Source: Actinomycetota bacterium (lineage in GTDB: Bacteria; Actinomycetota; AC-67). Taken from it: 64,000 nt of DNA. The notes under the pieces were generated by a model that was not told where the DNA came from, ran no database searches, and saw only the letters and a list, made by a program, of their open reading frames with translations. Both the position numbers and the translations under genes were made by a program. How positions within the stretch are numbered: the stretch's first letter is position 1; each line of letters starts with the position of its first letter. Positions 1 through 10,586 of the stretch are shown one piece after another. The DNA is taken from assembly GCA_041658565.1 (NCBI GenBank), contig JBAZZY010000006.1:1-64000 (forward strand), written 5' to 3'.

Positions 1-144
1 CAGCGTCTGGAGCCCTGCCGGGCGGACCCGTGCCCGGTCACGACCACGCCTCCAGCCGACGCTGCTCTCGAGGTCGCCCGGGGAGAAGCGGCGCGCGCCG
101 GCCTGCAGGCGGGTGCCCTCGTGGACGCTCCCGTGCTGCGCTAA
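1..144 (+). CDS. 3' end of an unidentified gene
   Basis: One plus-strand frame is open from the first base to a TAA at 142-144 and gives about 47 residues rich in Ala, Arg and Pro, ending in ...DAPVLR. The stop overlaps the stop of the minus-strand gene at 141, so the two genes would converge tail to tail, a common tight arrangement here. No domain can be recognised in so short a tail. It could also be a chance open frame in GC-rich DNA; the exact abutting of the two stops is the main support. Confidence 0.35.
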   Translation, partial: QRLEPCRADPCPVTTTPPADAALEVARGEAARAGLQAGALVDAPVLR

Positions 145-1616
145 CGCCCGTAGTAGCCCCTTCCGGGGCCGACGCATTCCCAGACGAAGAAGGCTATCCC
201 GACGCAGGCCTCGGCCGAGGCGCCGTATTGCGGGTCCGACTCGGTCCCGGCTCCGGCCCCGGCAACCAGGGCGTCTACCCAGACGCCGGCAGACCAGTCA
301 TCAGGGTTGTCTGCGTCGGTCGATGCGGAGGAGTAGGTCAGCCCCGGATCCCGCACGCCCGCCCCCGGGCGGAGGCGTACGGTCATGTCCCCGAATCCCC
401 ACCAGTGAACGCCGGCCTGAAGGTAGTAGGTCTCGCCCGGTGTCGGGATGAATCCGTCCCCGGTTCCGGGCTCGTCTCGACCGCACGCCACCAGCGAGAG
501 GTTGTCCAGCGCGCTTCCCTGGTACACGGCAAGCGCGGGCCAGAAGTCCTGTGATCTCACGCTGGCCAGAAGCGGGGTTGCGTCCTTCGCTGTGTAGCGG
601 TACCAGACGCTCGCCCAGAGATATTCCCCGCAGCCGTCCGGCTCGTCTTCTTGCAGCGTGGTCGTCCAAGTGGAGGCATCAATGTCGGCGGGGATCGCGT
701 CGATCTCGATGGCGTCCGCGAAGTCGTCGTTGGTTGGGACCGCGACTTCTTCCAGGAGCAGATCGGTTGTGGAGAACCCTTCCCACGGCGACCGGACTTG
801 GACGTAGTAGGTGGTGCCCGTATCTGCGCGGAACGCCCCTCTGGTTCGGGAAGGGTAGTCGCACGTTACCGGCGTGAGCTCGGGGAGTGAATCCCCGGCG
901 TAGATCGCGACAATCGGGCTCTCATCCTCCTCGTAGGCGAACTTCACGCCGACGCTCTCGGACGGAACGAAGCGGAACCAGACGCTGCTGTCCTCCTCCG
1001 ACATGTCGCATTCCGTCGGTTCGCCGTCCTCGAGTGTGGTGTTCGAGAGGTCGATCGACGTCTCGAAGGGGAGGGAGTCGATCTCGATTGCCGACGCGAA
1101 GTCGTCGTTTGCCGCCGCGGGCGAGGCGGTCAGAGACAAGCTCAGTGCGCCGGTCTCCCCTTGGTACCCGCCGATCTGCAGAAACAGTGTCTCGCCGGGG
1201 CGCGCGACCACTCGGAGTCGGGACTGCCGGCTGCCGACGTCGGTGGCGTCGTCGTTGCAGGCGACCTCGGTGAGATCCTCAAGCGAGGATCCGGTATAGG
1301 CGGCGAGGACGGTGTCGAACTTGCTGCCGAAGGTCGAGGCGTCGATTCGGAGGGTCTCGACGGGAGCGTAGGCGTACCACACGGTCGTCCCGGTCGCGGT
1401 CGAGCACGACGTTTGCGGCTCCCCAGTTTCGGTGGTGGCGTCGGCGTTCGACGTCACGTCGGAGAAGGGCGTCTCGGTGACGACGAAGGCGGTCGCGAAG
1501 TCGTCGTTGGACGACGCGGCGTGCGATGGGATTCCAGAAAGCGTGAGTGCCAAGGTGATGGCGATGCCGAAAACTGCCTTTCGACGCCGCCCGAGCGCCG
1601 CGCTCCGAAATCTCAC
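141..1616 (-). CDS. Secreted protein with three PPC-like repeats
   Basis: Exported protein of 491 residues, function unknown. The GTG start at 1616 has a strong ribosome site (AAGGGGG, about 7 nt upstream). Residues 1-34 form a signal peptide: arginine-rich start, hydrophobic core, and an AxA-type site near SHAA. The mature part holds three copies of a module of about 120 residues, each opening with an NDDFA.A..I motif, then an acidic EP..C segment, a VWY/VWF.Y core, and a G.TYYLQ or FLQ strand (about residues 37-165, 168-290 and 293-410). This pattern resembles bacterial pre-peptidase C-terminal-like beta-sandwich domains, which often act as adhesive or carbohydrate-binding modules. Paired cysteines in the repeats suit disulfides outside the cell. 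No catalytic motif is visible. It diverges from the dnaK operon. Confidence 0.75.
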   Translation of the reverse strand: MRFRSAALGRRRKAVFGIAITLALTLSGIPSHAASSNDDFATAFVVTETPFSDVTSNADATTETGEPQTSCSTATGTTVWYAYAPVETLRIDASTFGSKFDTVLAAYTGSSLEDLTEVACNDDATDVGSRQSRLRVVARPGETLFLQIGGYQGETGALSLSLTASPAAANDDFASAIEIDSLPFETSIDLSNTTLEDGEPTECDMSEEDSSVWFRFVPSESVGVKFAYEEDESPIVAIYAGDSLPELTPVTCDYPSRTRGAFRADTGTTYYVQVRSPWEGFSTTDLLLEEVAVPTNDDFADAIEIDAIPADIDASTWTTTLQEDEPDGCGEYLWASVWYRYTAKDATPLLASVRSQDFWPALAVYQGSALDNLSLVACGRDEPGTGDGFIPTPGETYYLQAGVHWWGFGDMTVRLRPGAGVRDPGLTYSSASTDADNPDDWSAGVWVDALVAGAGAGTESDPQYGASAEACVGIAFFVWECVGPGRGYYGR

Positions 1617-1754
1617 AACAATCCCCCTTACCCGTGTTGCCCGTGAACCCGCCGCTGATTGTCGGCAAGGCTCATTTCGTTGTCCGGAGGGCGCTTTCCT
1701 TTGGGCCCGCTCACAATGGCAGAAATAGGGACATCAAGGGCGGCGTCGGCGCAA

Positions 1755-1775
1755 CTTGATAAGGGCGCGCGCAAG
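1755..1775 (+). promoter_or_regulatory. Second, degenerate HAIR-like operator upstream of dnaK
   Basis: CTTGATA, seven bases, then GCGCAAG. The outer CTTGA and CAAG match the HspR operator consensus (CTTGAGT-N7-ACTCAAG) with the same 7-nt spacing, but the inner bases differ. It starts exactly 60 bp before the better operator at 1815 and lies just upstream of the likely -35 box. Several HAIR copies before dnaK are known in Streptomyces; that this copy binds HspR is inference. Confidence 0.45.
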
Positions 1776-1780
1776 TTTAG

Positions 1781-1808
1781 TTGACAGGACCAGGCGCAGG
1801 TTCATAGA
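1781..1808 (+). promoter_or_regulatory. Probable dnaK operon promoter
   Basis: A perfect TTGACA lies at 1781-1786 and a weaker CATAGA -10 at 1803-1808, spaced 16 bp. Transcription would start near 1815, at the first base of the HAIR operator, so a bound repressor would block initiation or clearance. The -10 is the weak part of the call. Confidence 0.55.
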
Positions 1809-1814
1809 GTCCAC

Positions 1815-1835
1815 CTTGACAGTGCCAGACTCAAG
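1815..1835 (+). promoter_or_regulatory. HAIR operator (HspR-binding inverted repeat) of the dnaK operon
   Basis: CTTGACA, seven bases, then ACTCAAG. The right half is a perfect match to the HspR-associated inverted repeat (CTTGAGT-N7-ACTCAAG) and the left half matches 5 of 7. It ends in the ribosome-binding region of dnaK, 16 bp before its ATG. Because hspR is the fourth gene of this operon, autoregulated repression relieved by heat is expected, as established for Streptomyces and Mycobacterium. Confidence 0.8.
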
Positions 1836-1851
1836 AAAGGACACGCCGAAC

Positions 1852-3705
<1,854 letters not shown>

Positions 3706-3709
3706 TCGG

Positions 3710-4252
3710 ATGCCCGAAGAAGTGAGTGGAGACGGGAACGGGTTCGTGCACGATGCGAATGCCGAAGAGGTCGTTGCGGCCGAAATCGTCGAGGAGGACG
3801 AACTCACTGCCGCGCGCCGTGAGGCGGCCTCGCACCTCGACGATCTGCGGCGGCTCAAGGCCGAGTTCGAGAACTACCGCAAGCGCATTTTGAAGGACCA
3901 GAGCGCCATCTTGGAGTTCGCCGGGCAGGCACTCGTCGAGAAGCTGTTGCCCGTGCTCGACGCGTTCGAACTGGCCCTGATGCACGCCGACCAGACCCGC
4001 GACTACGAGAAACTCGTCCACGGTGTCGAGTTGGTGTTTGGGGAGTTGTTCGAGGTGCTGAAGAAGGAAGGCTTGCAGCGCATGAATGCGCAAGGTGAGT
4101 CATTTGATCCCGAACATCACGAGGCGGTCATGCAGGCCGACGACGACGGGGAAGGTGAACCGTTCGTCGCGGAGGTCTTCCGGCCGGGCTATGAGTTGAA
4201 GGGGAAGGTGATTCGCCCCGCGATGGTGAAGGTGGGCAAGAGGAAGCCGTGA
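3710..4252 (+). CDS. grpE: Nucleotide exchange factor GrpE
   Basis: GrpE, 180 residues, speeds ADP release from DnaK. The ATG at 3710 follows the dnaK stop by 4 nt and gives an acidic N-terminal segment, a long coiled-coil helix (LDDLRRLKAEFENYRKRILK, about residues 47-66), and the C-terminal beta domain ending in GYELKGKVIRPAMVKVGK, the typical GrpE signature. Its stop overlaps the dnaJ start by 4 bp (GTGA), which suggests translational coupling. The frame is open far upstream inside dnaK, but that part is a shadow. Confidence 0.96.
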   Translation: MPEEVSGDGNGFVHDANAEEVVAAEIVEEDELTAARREAASHLDDLRRLKAEFENYRKRILKDQSAILEFAGQALVEKLLPVLDAFELALMHADQTRDYEKLVHGVELVFGELFEVLKKEGLQRMNAQGESFDPEHHEAVMQADDDGEGEPFVAEVFRPGYELKGKVIRPAMVKVGKRKP

Positions 4253-5130
4253 ACGGTTCACGCGCTTGGTTTCAGAAGGACTTCTACAAGGTGCTCGGCG
4301 TCGCAGAGAAGGCGACGACCGAGGAGATCAAGCGCGCGTACAAGAACTTGGCACGCAAGTTCCATCCCGATCGCAATCCCGGAGACAAGGCCTCTGAGGA
4401 GCGGATGAAGGAGATCTCCGAGGCCTACGATGTTCTGGCCGACGAGAAGACCCGTGCGGAGTACGACCAGGTCCGGCATCTGGCTCACTCCGGGTATGCG
4501 GGGGGAGCACCCGGTTCGGGCTGGGAGAACACCATCCGCTACCAGGACATCCCGTTCGACATGGGAGACATCTTCGGGGAGTTCTTCGGCGGGCGCGCGC
4601 GCGCCCGCCGCGGCGCCGACCTCGAGACGGCCTTGCGTGTTTCGTTCGAGGACGCGGTTCACGGCAGCACCGTCGCCGTACGAACAGAGACCGGTGAGGT
4701 CAAGGTTCGCATCCCGGCCGGAATCGCCGACGGCGCGCGCATTCGCGTGCGCGGGCGAGGCAGGACGGCGGAGGGGGGTGCGGGGGATCTGTACGTCATC
4801 GTTCGCGTGAACCCGCATTCGGTGTTCGCGCGTCGCGGTGATGACCTTGTCGTGGAGGTTACGGTTTCGTTCCCCGAAGCCGCTCTCGGCGCGAAGGTAA
4901 CGGTGCCGACGCTTAACGGAGCGCCGGTGACGGTGAAGATCCCCGCCGGAACGCAGCCGGGAAAGACATTCCGCGTCCGCGGGAAGGGTGTTCCGCGAAC
5001 CGGCGGCGGCCATGGGGATTTGTTGGCAACTATCCGCCTTGCCGTCCCCGACGAACTTACACGCGAACAGCGCGAGTTGATTGAGCAACTCGCACGGATC
5101 ACCCAGGCACCGGAGCGTCCGAAGGCCTAG
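4249..5130 (+). CDS. dnaJ: DnaJ/CbpA-type co-chaperone lacking the zinc finger
   Basis: Hsp40 co-chaperone that stimulates the DnaK ATPase; 293 residues, with a GTG start overlapping the grpE stop. The J domain (about residues 10-75) has the essential HPD at 39-41. A short Gly/Phe-rich linker follows, then two beta-sandwich substrate domains (from about residue 125) and a C-terminal tail. The protein has no cysteine, so the four CxxCxGxG zinc repeats of class A DnaJ are absent; it is class B, like CbpA or Thermus DnaJ. Class A DnaJ is the usual occupant of this slot in hspR-type operons of well-studied actinobacteria. Placement and co-regulation leave little doubt that it partners DnaK; the symbol is by position. 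Confidence 0.93.
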   Translation: MNGSRAWFQKDFYKVLGVAEKATTEEIKRAYKNLARKFHPDRNPGDKASEERMKEISEAYDVLADEKTRAEYDQVRHLAHSGYAGGAPGSGWENTIRYQDIPFDMGDIFGEFFGGRARARRGADLETALRVSFEDAVHGSTVAVRTETGEVKVRIPAGIADGARIRVRGRGRTAEGGAGDLYVIVRVNPHSVFARRGDDLVVEVTVSFPEAALGAKVTVPTLNGAPVTVKIPAGTQPGKTFRVRGKGVPRTGGGHGDLLATIRLAVPDELTREQRELIEQLARITQAPERPKA

Positions 5131-5139
5131 GAGGACACC

Positions 5140-5517
5140 ATGGAGCGAGAAAGGATTCCGACTCCCAAGACCGCGCGGCGGGTCACCGACGACCGCGCGC
5201 GGTATCTGATCTCGGTCGCCGCGGAACGTGCCGGCGTTCATCCACAAACGCTGCGGATGTGGGACCGCAAGGGACTGCTGTGTCCGCAGCGCACCGAGGG
5301 TCGCGCGCGCCGCTACTCCGAGCGCGACATCGAACACATCCGGATGATCCAAGAAATGACGCAGGTGCGCGGCATGAACCTTGCCGGCGTCGAGATGGTG
5401 CTACGTCTGACGCGCGAGATCGAAGACATGCAGGAGCGTCTCGAAGCGGCGCGCCCTCAGGTGACTACGTCGCTGGTGCCGCTGCGCGACATCCCGCGGG
5501 TGCTCGGAGACCTCTGA
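5140..5517 (+). CDS. hspR: Heat-shock repressor HspR (MerR family)
   Basis: MerR-type DNA-binding repressor of 125 residues that binds HAIR sites and represses its own operon. The N-terminal half has the winged-helix pattern [20 protein letters not shown], then a wing with the [12 protein letters not shown] motif; the C-terminal helix (MQERLEAAR) would dimerise. A perfect AGGAGG lies 5 nt before the ATG. The gene sits between dnaJ and clpB, and its stop overlaps the clpB start (TGATG). The matching operators are at 1755-1775 and 1815-1835, which ties regulator to target within the same operon. Confidence 0.95.
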   Translation: MERERIPTPKTARRVTDDRARYLISVAAERAGVHPQTLRMWDRKGLLCPQRTEGRARRYSERDIEHIRMIQEMTQVRGMNLAGVEMVLRLTREIEDMQERLEAARPQVTTSLVPLRDIPRVLGDL

Positions 5518-8102
5518 TGGACTTCGAGCGGCTGACGCTGAAATCGCAGCAGGCCGTCGTTTCCGCGCAGCAACTCGCAGCGGCGCGCGGCCGGCAGTCC
5601 ATCGAACCCGAGCACTTGCTCCACGCGTTGCTCGCCGACGCCGAGGGTGTGGTTTTCCCCGTGGTGCAGAAGGCGGGTGCGTCGCCGCGCGCGCTGCGCG
5701 ATCGCGTCGAGTCTTTGATCGACCGCCTGCCGCGGGTGAGCATTGGTGGGCAACCGCCGTCGCCAAGCGCCTCGCCCGCGTTTGTGCGCGTGATCGAGCG
5801 CGCGCAAGAGGAGGCGCGCGCGCTCACAGATGAGTACGTCTCCACCGAGCACCTGCTGCTCGCGTTGACGGAAGTGCCGGGACCGGTTGCGACGCTGCTG
5901 AAGGAGAACGGCCTCACGCGCGATTCGGTCTTGCGCGTGCTGGCTGAGGTTCGCGGGTCGCAACGCGTCACGTCGCAGACGCCCGAGGGGACGTTCCAAG
6001 CGTTGGAGAAATACGCGCGCGATCTCACCGACCTTGCGCGCCGTGGCAAACTCGATCCGGTAATCGGCCGTGACGACGAAGTGCGGCGCGTGATTCAAGT
6101 GCTTTCGCGACGCACCAAGAACAACCCCGTGTTGATCGGCGAACCCGGCGTCGGAAAGACCGCGATCGTGGAGGGACTCGCCCAGCGCATCGTTGCGGGC
6201 GACGTGCCGGAAGGCTTGAAGAACAAGCGCGTCGTCGCGCTCGACCTCGGCGCGCTCATCGCCGGCGCGAAGTTCCGCGGTGAGTTCGAAGAACGGCTGA
6301 AGGCCGTGTTGAAGGAGATCGCCGATTCCGAGGGCGAGATCGTCACCTTCCTCGACGAGATGCACACGATCGTCGGCGCCGGGGCGGCCGAAGGGGCGAT
6401 GGACGCCGGCAACATGATCAAGCCCTTGCTCGCGCGCGGCGAACTGCGTTTGGTCGGCGCGACGACGCTGGACGAGTACCGCAAGCACGTCGAGAAGGAC
6501 GCGGCGCTTGAGCGCCGTTTCCAACCGGTCGTCGTCGGTGAGCCGAGCGTCGAGGACACCATCGCAATCCTTCGCGGGCTGAAGGAGCGCTACGAAGTCC
6601 ACCACGGCGTCCGCATCACCGACGCAGCGCTGGTTTCCGCCGCGATGCTCTCGAGTCGATATGTCACGGGTCGGTTCCTGCCCGACAAGGCGATCGACCT
6701 GATGGACGAATCGGCGAGTCGCCTACGCATCGAGATGGACTCCATGCCGACGGAACTCGACGAAGTGGAGCGCGACATCAAGCGTCTGGAAATCGAACGC
6801 GCCGCGCTGCGCAAGGAGACTGACCCCGCGTCCGTCGATCGCCTGCAGCGACTCGAAGCAGATCTCGCAGGACTTCAGGAGCGCTCCGCGGGCATGAAGG
6901 CGCACTGGCTGCAAGAGAAGGACGCGGTTGGGCGGATTCGTGATCTCAAGACCAAGATCGAGGATGCCAAGACACAGGCTGAACTCGCCGAGCGTTCGGG
7001 TGACCTAGAGCGCGCCGCGCAACTGCGCTACGGCGACCTTCCGTCTCTCGGCAAAGAGATGGAAGCAGCCTCAGCGGCTCTGGCGGATCTGCAATCGACC
7101 CAGCGTTACTTGAAGGAAGAAGTGGACGAGGAAGACGTCGCCGAAGTCGTCGCCAAGTGGACCGGGATTCCCTTGTCGAAACTGATGGAAGGCGAGATCG
7201 CGAAACTTGTTCACATGGAGGAGAACCTGCACGAGCGGGTGGTCGGGCAAGACGAGGCAATAGCGGCCGTGTCGAACGCGATCCGGCGCGCGCGCTCGGG
7301 CTTGTCGGACCCGAACCGTCCCATCGGCTCGTTCATCTTCCTCGGACCCACCGGCGTCGGGAAGACCGAGTTGGCGCGCGCGCTGGCCGAGTTCCTGTTC
7401 GACGACGAGCGCGCGCTCGTTCGCATCGACATGAGCGAGTACCAAGAGCGACACACCGTGTCCCGGTTGATCGGAGCCCCCCCCGGATACGTAGGGTACG
7501 AAGAGGGCGGCCAACTGACCGAAGCGGTACGGCGGCGCCCGTACTCGGTTCTGCTCCTGGACGAGATCGAGAAGGCTCACAGCGATGTCTTCAACGTCCT
7601 GCTTCAGCTTCTGGACGAAGGCCGTCTGACCGACGGTCAAGGCCGCACGGTGGACTTCCGCAACACCATCGTGATCATGACCTCCAACCTAGGAAGCGCG
7701 GCGATCATGGACCTCACGGCGAGCGAGGAAGAGATCCGCGACTCGGTCATGGCCGATCTACGCGCGTCCTTCCGTCCGGAGTTCGTCAATCGCGTGGACG
7801 ACACGCTGATCTTCCACCGCCTGACTCAGAACGACCTGCGTGCGATCGTGGACATACAGGCGCGCGCACTGCAGCGTCGGTTGTCCGAACGCGGCATCAC
7901 GCTGACGCTCACGGACAAGGCGCGCGAGTATCTAGCTGAGCGCGGATTCGATCCCGCGTACGGCGCGCGCCCGCTCAAGCGCCTGATGCAGAAGGAAATC
8001 CAAGACGCGCTCGCCCTGCGGCTACTCCAAGGCGAGTTCGCCGTCGGCGACACAGTCACCGCCGACGCCTCCGACGGGGGTCTGGCCTTCCGCAAGTCCT
8101 GA
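5517..8102 (+). CDS. clpB: Disaggregase ClpB (Hsp100)
   Basis: Hexameric AAA+ disaggregase, 861 residues, the standard length. It starts at the ATG overlapping the hspR stop ([14 protein letters not shown]). Domains in order: Clp N-terminal repeats (about 1-150), AAA-1 with GEPGVGKT and the arginine-finger region ERRFQPV, the coiled-coil middle domain (about 405-525) that marks ClpB rather than ClpA or ClpC, AAA-2 with GPTGVGKT and the pore loop GYVGYEEGG, then the C-terminal D2-small domain. It works with DnaK to rescue aggregated proteins. Last gene of the heat-shock operon; no separate HAIR site is visible before it, so it is presumably read from the dnaK promoter. Confidence 0.98.
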   Translation: MDFERLTLKSQQAVVSAQQLAAARGRQSIEPEHLLHALLADAEGVVFPVVQKAGASPRALRDRVESLIDRLPRVSIGGQPPSPSASPAFVRVIERAQEEARALTDEYVSTEHLLLALTEVPGPVATLLKENGLTRDSVLRVLAEVRGSQRVTSQTPEGTFQALEKYARDLTDLARRGKLDPVIGRDDEVRRVIQVLSRRTKNNPVLIGEPGVGKTAIVEGLAQRIVAGDVPEGLKNKRVVALDLGALIAGAKFRGEFEERLKAVLKEIADSEGEIVTFLDEMHTIVGAGAAEGAMDAGNMIKPLLARGELRLVGATTLDEYRKHVEKDAALERRFQPVVVGEPSVEDTIAILRGLKERYEVHHGVRITDAALVSAAMLSSRYVTGRFLPDKAIDLMDESASRLRIEMDSMPTELDEVERDIKRLEIERAALRKETDPASVDRLQRLEADLAGLQERSAGMKAHWLQEKDAVGRIRDLKTKIEDAKTQAELAERSGDLERAAQLRYGDLPSLGKEMEAASAALADLQSTQRYLKEEVDEEDVAEVVAKWTGIPLSKLMEGEIAKLVHMEENLHERVVGQDEAIAAVSNAIRRARSGLSDPNRPIGSFIFLGPTGVGKTELARALAEFLFDDERALVRIDMSEYQERHTVSRLIGAPPGYVGYEEGGQLTEAVRRRPYSVLLLDEIEKAHSDVFNVLLQLLDEGRLTDGQGRTVDFRNTIVIMTSNLGSAAIMDLTASEEEIRDSVMADLRASFRPEFVNRVDDTLIFHRLTQNDLRAIVDIQARALQRRLSERGITLTLTDKAREYLAERGFDPAYGARPLKRLMQKEIQDALALRLLQGEFAVGDTVTADASDGGLAFRKS

Positions 8103-8112
8103 CGCGCGCGCT

Positions 8113-8490
8113 TCAGTCGAGGTCGCGGAGTTGGTCCCACAAAGATCGCGCCGGGTGCTTTTCCCATCCCGTGCGGACGACCTCTTGTGGATCCGGCGGC
8201 TCAATGAAGTAGGAAACCGGGCGTCGGGTTTGCACTGCGATGCGCAGGAGTTCGGGAACCGTGAGCGAGCGGTGACCGCGTTCGAGTCGGCTGATCTGCG
8301 TGACCGTGAGCCCGATCGCGGCAGCGAGATCTTTCTGGCGCAGGCCGGCATGGACTCGCGCGGTCTTCACGCGTCGGGCGACGAAGAGATCCACTTCCTC
8401 GGTGAACTCGATCAGGGGCGGACGCCGGGGACGCGCCCCGAGTCGTTCCCAGAACGCGTCGTCGTATTTGGTGGCTTCGACGATGGACAT
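8113..8490 (-). CDS. XRE-family transcriptional regulator
   Basis: Small DNA-binding protein of 125 residues. A Cro/C1-type helix-turn-helix lies in about residues 35-92 (VKTARVHAGLRQKDLAAAIG, then TVTQISRLERGHRSLTVPEL). The C-terminal 30 residues are charged and hold no known effector domain. The ATG at 8490 has a GGAGGA ribosome site. It is transcribed towards clpB and ends 10 bp from it, downstream of the yjbQ-like gene on the same strand. Target and signal are unknown. Confidence 0.85.
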   Translation of the reverse strand: MSIVEATKYDDAFWERLGARPRRPPLIEFTEEVDLFVARRVKTARVHAGLRQKDLAAAIGLTVTQISRLERGHRSLTVPELLRIAVQTRRPVSYFIEPPDPQEVVRTGWEKHPARSLWDQLRDLD

Positions 8491-8604
8491 GTGTCCTCCG
8501 GCACTCGCGCTCAGCGCAAACCATTTGCGCCCAGCGCGAGTACTCGGAAGGGTAGGGGCAGGGTGGGACAGAAACGGCCGGGTCTGCGAGCGAACCGGCG
8601 GCGG

Positions 8605-9099
8605 TTAGCCGCGGCCGAGCAGGGTGACTTGGCAGGTGCGCGGGCGCGCGTGATCCAACTCGACGAAGAAGATCCGCTGCCAGCGGCCAAGGGCCAGCAT
8701 GCCGTCGCGGATCGGCAGCATGACCGAGGGCGATGACAAGAACGCCGAGCGGATGTGCGCGTAGCCGTTGGGCTGTTCGTAGTCCGCATCGTGAGGCGCT
8801 GCGTCGTGGTCGTAGTGGGCGTCTTCGGGGGCGAGCCTCTCGAGCGCGCGCGCGAAGTCGCGAATGAATCCCGGCTCGGCCTCGTTCACGATCACGGCGC
8901 ACGTTGTGTGCGGCGAGGAGATCAGCGCGAGACCGGCTTCGATGTCCGCTTCGGCGACGATGACGGCGACCTGGTCGGTGATGTCGATGAGTTGGGAGGT
9001 CGCGGCGGTGAAGATGGCGATGTCGGCGGAGGCGGTGCGCGTCTCGCCGGTGGTGGTACCGAACGCCGCGACGAGGGACGCTCCCTCACTGCGCTGCAT
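8605..9099 (-). CDS. YjbQ/UPF0047 family protein
   Basis: Member of the YjbQ family, a small trimeric fold; E. coli YjbQ shows weak thiamine-phosphate synthase activity, but the physiological role is unsettled. Diagnostic motifs are present: SPHTTCAVIVNE, a DxxxxLERLAP..DAHYDHD segment, NGYAHIRSAFL, and the ending LGRWQRIFFVELDHARPR with conserved His and Glu. The frame is open to 9171, but the family is about 140 residues, so I use the ATG at 9099 (164 residues). An AGGAGG lies 15 nt before it, a longer spacing than ideal, so the start is uncertain. It is divergent from the phosphatase gene at 9289. Confidence 0.85.
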   Translation of the reverse strand: MQRSEGASLVAAFGTTTGETRTASADIAIFTAATSQLIDITDQVAVIVAEADIEAGLALISSPHTTCAVIVNEAEPGFIRDFARALERLAPEDAHYDHDAAPHDADYEQPNGYAHIRSAFLSSPSVMLPIRDGMLALGRWQRIFFVELDHARPRTCQVTLLGRG

Positions 9100-9234
9100 C
9101 TCTTTGATGGCTTCCCTCCTGGTGCCGCCTGCGGGACCTCCAACGGTACCCGGCCTGCCGATCATCGCCAACGTCCAATAGGACAGTCGATCAGGCTACC
9201 GGACCGGAGGCATGTCCGCAGCGAGGATGTGTTA

Positions 9235-9262
9235 TTGGGACAAAACGGTCGTCTGCGATACT
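9235..9262 (+). promoter_or_regulatory. Candidate promoter of the inositol-phosphatase gene
   Basis: TTGGGA at 9235-9240 and GATACT at 9257-9262, spaced 16 bp, lie 27 bp before the GTG at 9289, which has its own AGGGAAGGGA ribosome site. Both boxes deviate from consensus, so the call is tentative. Confidence 0.4.
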
Positions 9263-9288
9263 TCCGGCGACCGACAGGGAAGGGATCC

Positions 9289-10095
9289 GTGAGCGATCGA
9301 TCGACCGAACCGTCGCACGCCGATGAACTGCTGCAGTTGGGCTGCACATTGGCGCGCGCCGCCGGCGTACTGCTGCTGCAGCGCTTCGCCGCTCCAGGTA
9401 CCGGCGTGCAGACCAAGTCCACCGCGACCGACATGGTGTCCGACGCCGATCGGGCCGCCGAGGCGCTGATTCTTGAAGGGATCCGCGCCGCGCGCCCGCG
9501 CGACGCGATCTTGGGAGAGGAGTCGGGAGAAGCGGCGGGAAATAGCGGGTTTCGTTGGGTCGTGGACCCGCTCGACGGAACGACCAACTTTCTTTACGGC
9601 ATCGGCCAGTGGGCCGTGAGCATCGCGTGCGAGGACGCCACGGGCCCGCTTATCGGGGTGGTGTACGACCCAGTTAGGGATGAGCTGTTCGCCGCGGCGC
9701 GCGACGGCGGCGCCACCAAGAACGGCAACCCGATCGCGGTCAGCGCCAAGACCGATCTGTCGAGCGCCCTCATCGCGACGGGGTTCTCCTACCGCCCGGC
9801 GGAGCGCGCGGCCTCGGCGGCACTGCTGCCGGCGGTCTTGCCGGCGGTTCGCGATATCCGGCGCGCGGGCGCGGCGGCCTTGGACCTTGCGTGGGTCGCC
9901 TGCGGCCGCCTCGACGGCTACTACGAGTCGCCTATCGAGTGGTGGGATATCGCGGCGGGGGTGCTCCTTGTCCGTGAAGCGGGTGGAAGGACGGCGCAGG
10001 ACTTGGTCGACGGGGGTGGGGTCGGGGTCGTCGCCACGGCTCCGGAGATCTTTGAGCCGCTGCGCGCGCTGGTGGCTTCCGCACGTGGGCTTTGA
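9289..10095 (+). CDS. Inositol monophosphatase-family phosphatase
   Basis: Mg-dependent, Li-sensitive-type sugar phosphatase of 268 residues. The metal-binding motifs are intact: EESG (about residue 81), WVVDPLDGTTNFLYG (about 90-104) and WWDIAAG (about 221). Family members hydrolyse inositol-1-phosphate, histidinol phosphate or fructose-1,6-bisphosphate, and sequence alone does not settle which. The class I aldolase two genes downstream makes fructose bisphosphate a reasonable candidate. The GTG at 9289 is chosen for its ribosome site; the frame is open upstream but that part overlaps the divergent gene. Confidence 0.9.
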   Translation: MSDRSTEPSHADELLQLGCTLARAAGVLLLQRFAAPGTGVQTKSTATDMVSDADRAAEALILEGIRAARPRDAILGEESGEAAGNSGFRWVVDPLDGTTNFLYGIGQWAVSIACEDATGPLIGVVYDPVRDELFAAARDGGATKNGNPIAVSAKTDLSSALIATGFSYRPAERAASAALLPAVLPAVRDIRRAGAAALDLAWVACGRLDGYYESPIEWWDIAAGVLLVREAGGRTAQDLVDGGGVGVVATAPEIFEPLRALVASARGL

Positions 10096-10115
10096 GCGTG
10101 ACCCGGCGCACCCCT

Positions 10116-10121
10116 TAGGAT
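10116..10121 (+). promoter_or_regulatory. -10 box of a probable leaderless start (thioesterase)
   Basis: TAGGAT is followed by exactly 6 nt and the GTG at 10128, so transcription would begin at or next to the start codon. The same arrangement recurs at several other first genes in this window. Confidence 0.45.
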
Positions 10122-10127
10122 GCGCGC

Positions 10128-10550
10128 GTGGAACAGACCCAGCACGACTTATCCAAGGCCCAAGTCTTCATGGACAAACTTGGGCTCGTCATCGAAGAAG
10201 CGACCCTGGAGCGGGTTTCTGCGACCATGCCGGTTGAAGGGAACACGCAGCCTGACGGATTCCTTCACGGTGGTGCGACGATGTCGCTGATCGAATCGGT
10301 TGCGTCCCTCGCCGGCGCGCTGCACGCAGGCTGGCCCGCCAAGGTCGTGATGGGGCAGCTCCAGACCTGTAACTTCCTTTCCACTGCGACCGAAGGCCAC
10401 GTGCGCGGGACTGCGACCCCGGTACACATAGGGCGCTCGTCACACGTCTGGGACGTGCAGGTCGTCGCGGTCGAGACCGGCAAGAAGGTTGCGGCGGGGC
10501 GGGTGACGCTCGCGGTGCGCGAGCGCAGGTTGGACTCTCGACAAGACTAG
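10128..10550 (+). CDS. PaaI-like hot-dog thioesterase
   Basis: Acyl-CoA thioesterase of the hot-dog fold, 140 residues, the usual size. The family core is clear: a QPDGFLHGGATMSLIESVAS segment (about 43-62) carrying the HGG turn that opens the active-site helix, then the strands MGQLQTCNFL and GRSSHVWDVQVV. Such enzymes hydrolyse aromatic or short acyl-CoA; the substrate here cannot be told. It starts 32 bp after the phosphatase stop with a possible leaderless promoter of its own. Confidence 0.88.
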   Translation: MEQTQHDLSKAQVFMDKLGLVIEEATLERVSATMPVEGNTQPDGFLHGGATMSLIESVASLAGALHAGWPAKVVMGQLQTCNFLSTATEGHVRGTATPVHIGRSSHVWDVQVVAVETGKKVAAGRVTLAVRERRLDSRQD

Positions 10551-10586
10551 ACTTGGCAGGACGCATGAGACCTGGAGGTGGCACGC

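Noticed and set aside
175..700. Plus-strand open frames antisense to the secreted repeat protein
   Set aside because: The minus-strand gene has a signal peptide, three repeats and a strong ribosome site; the opposite frames are Arg/Pro-rich shadows.
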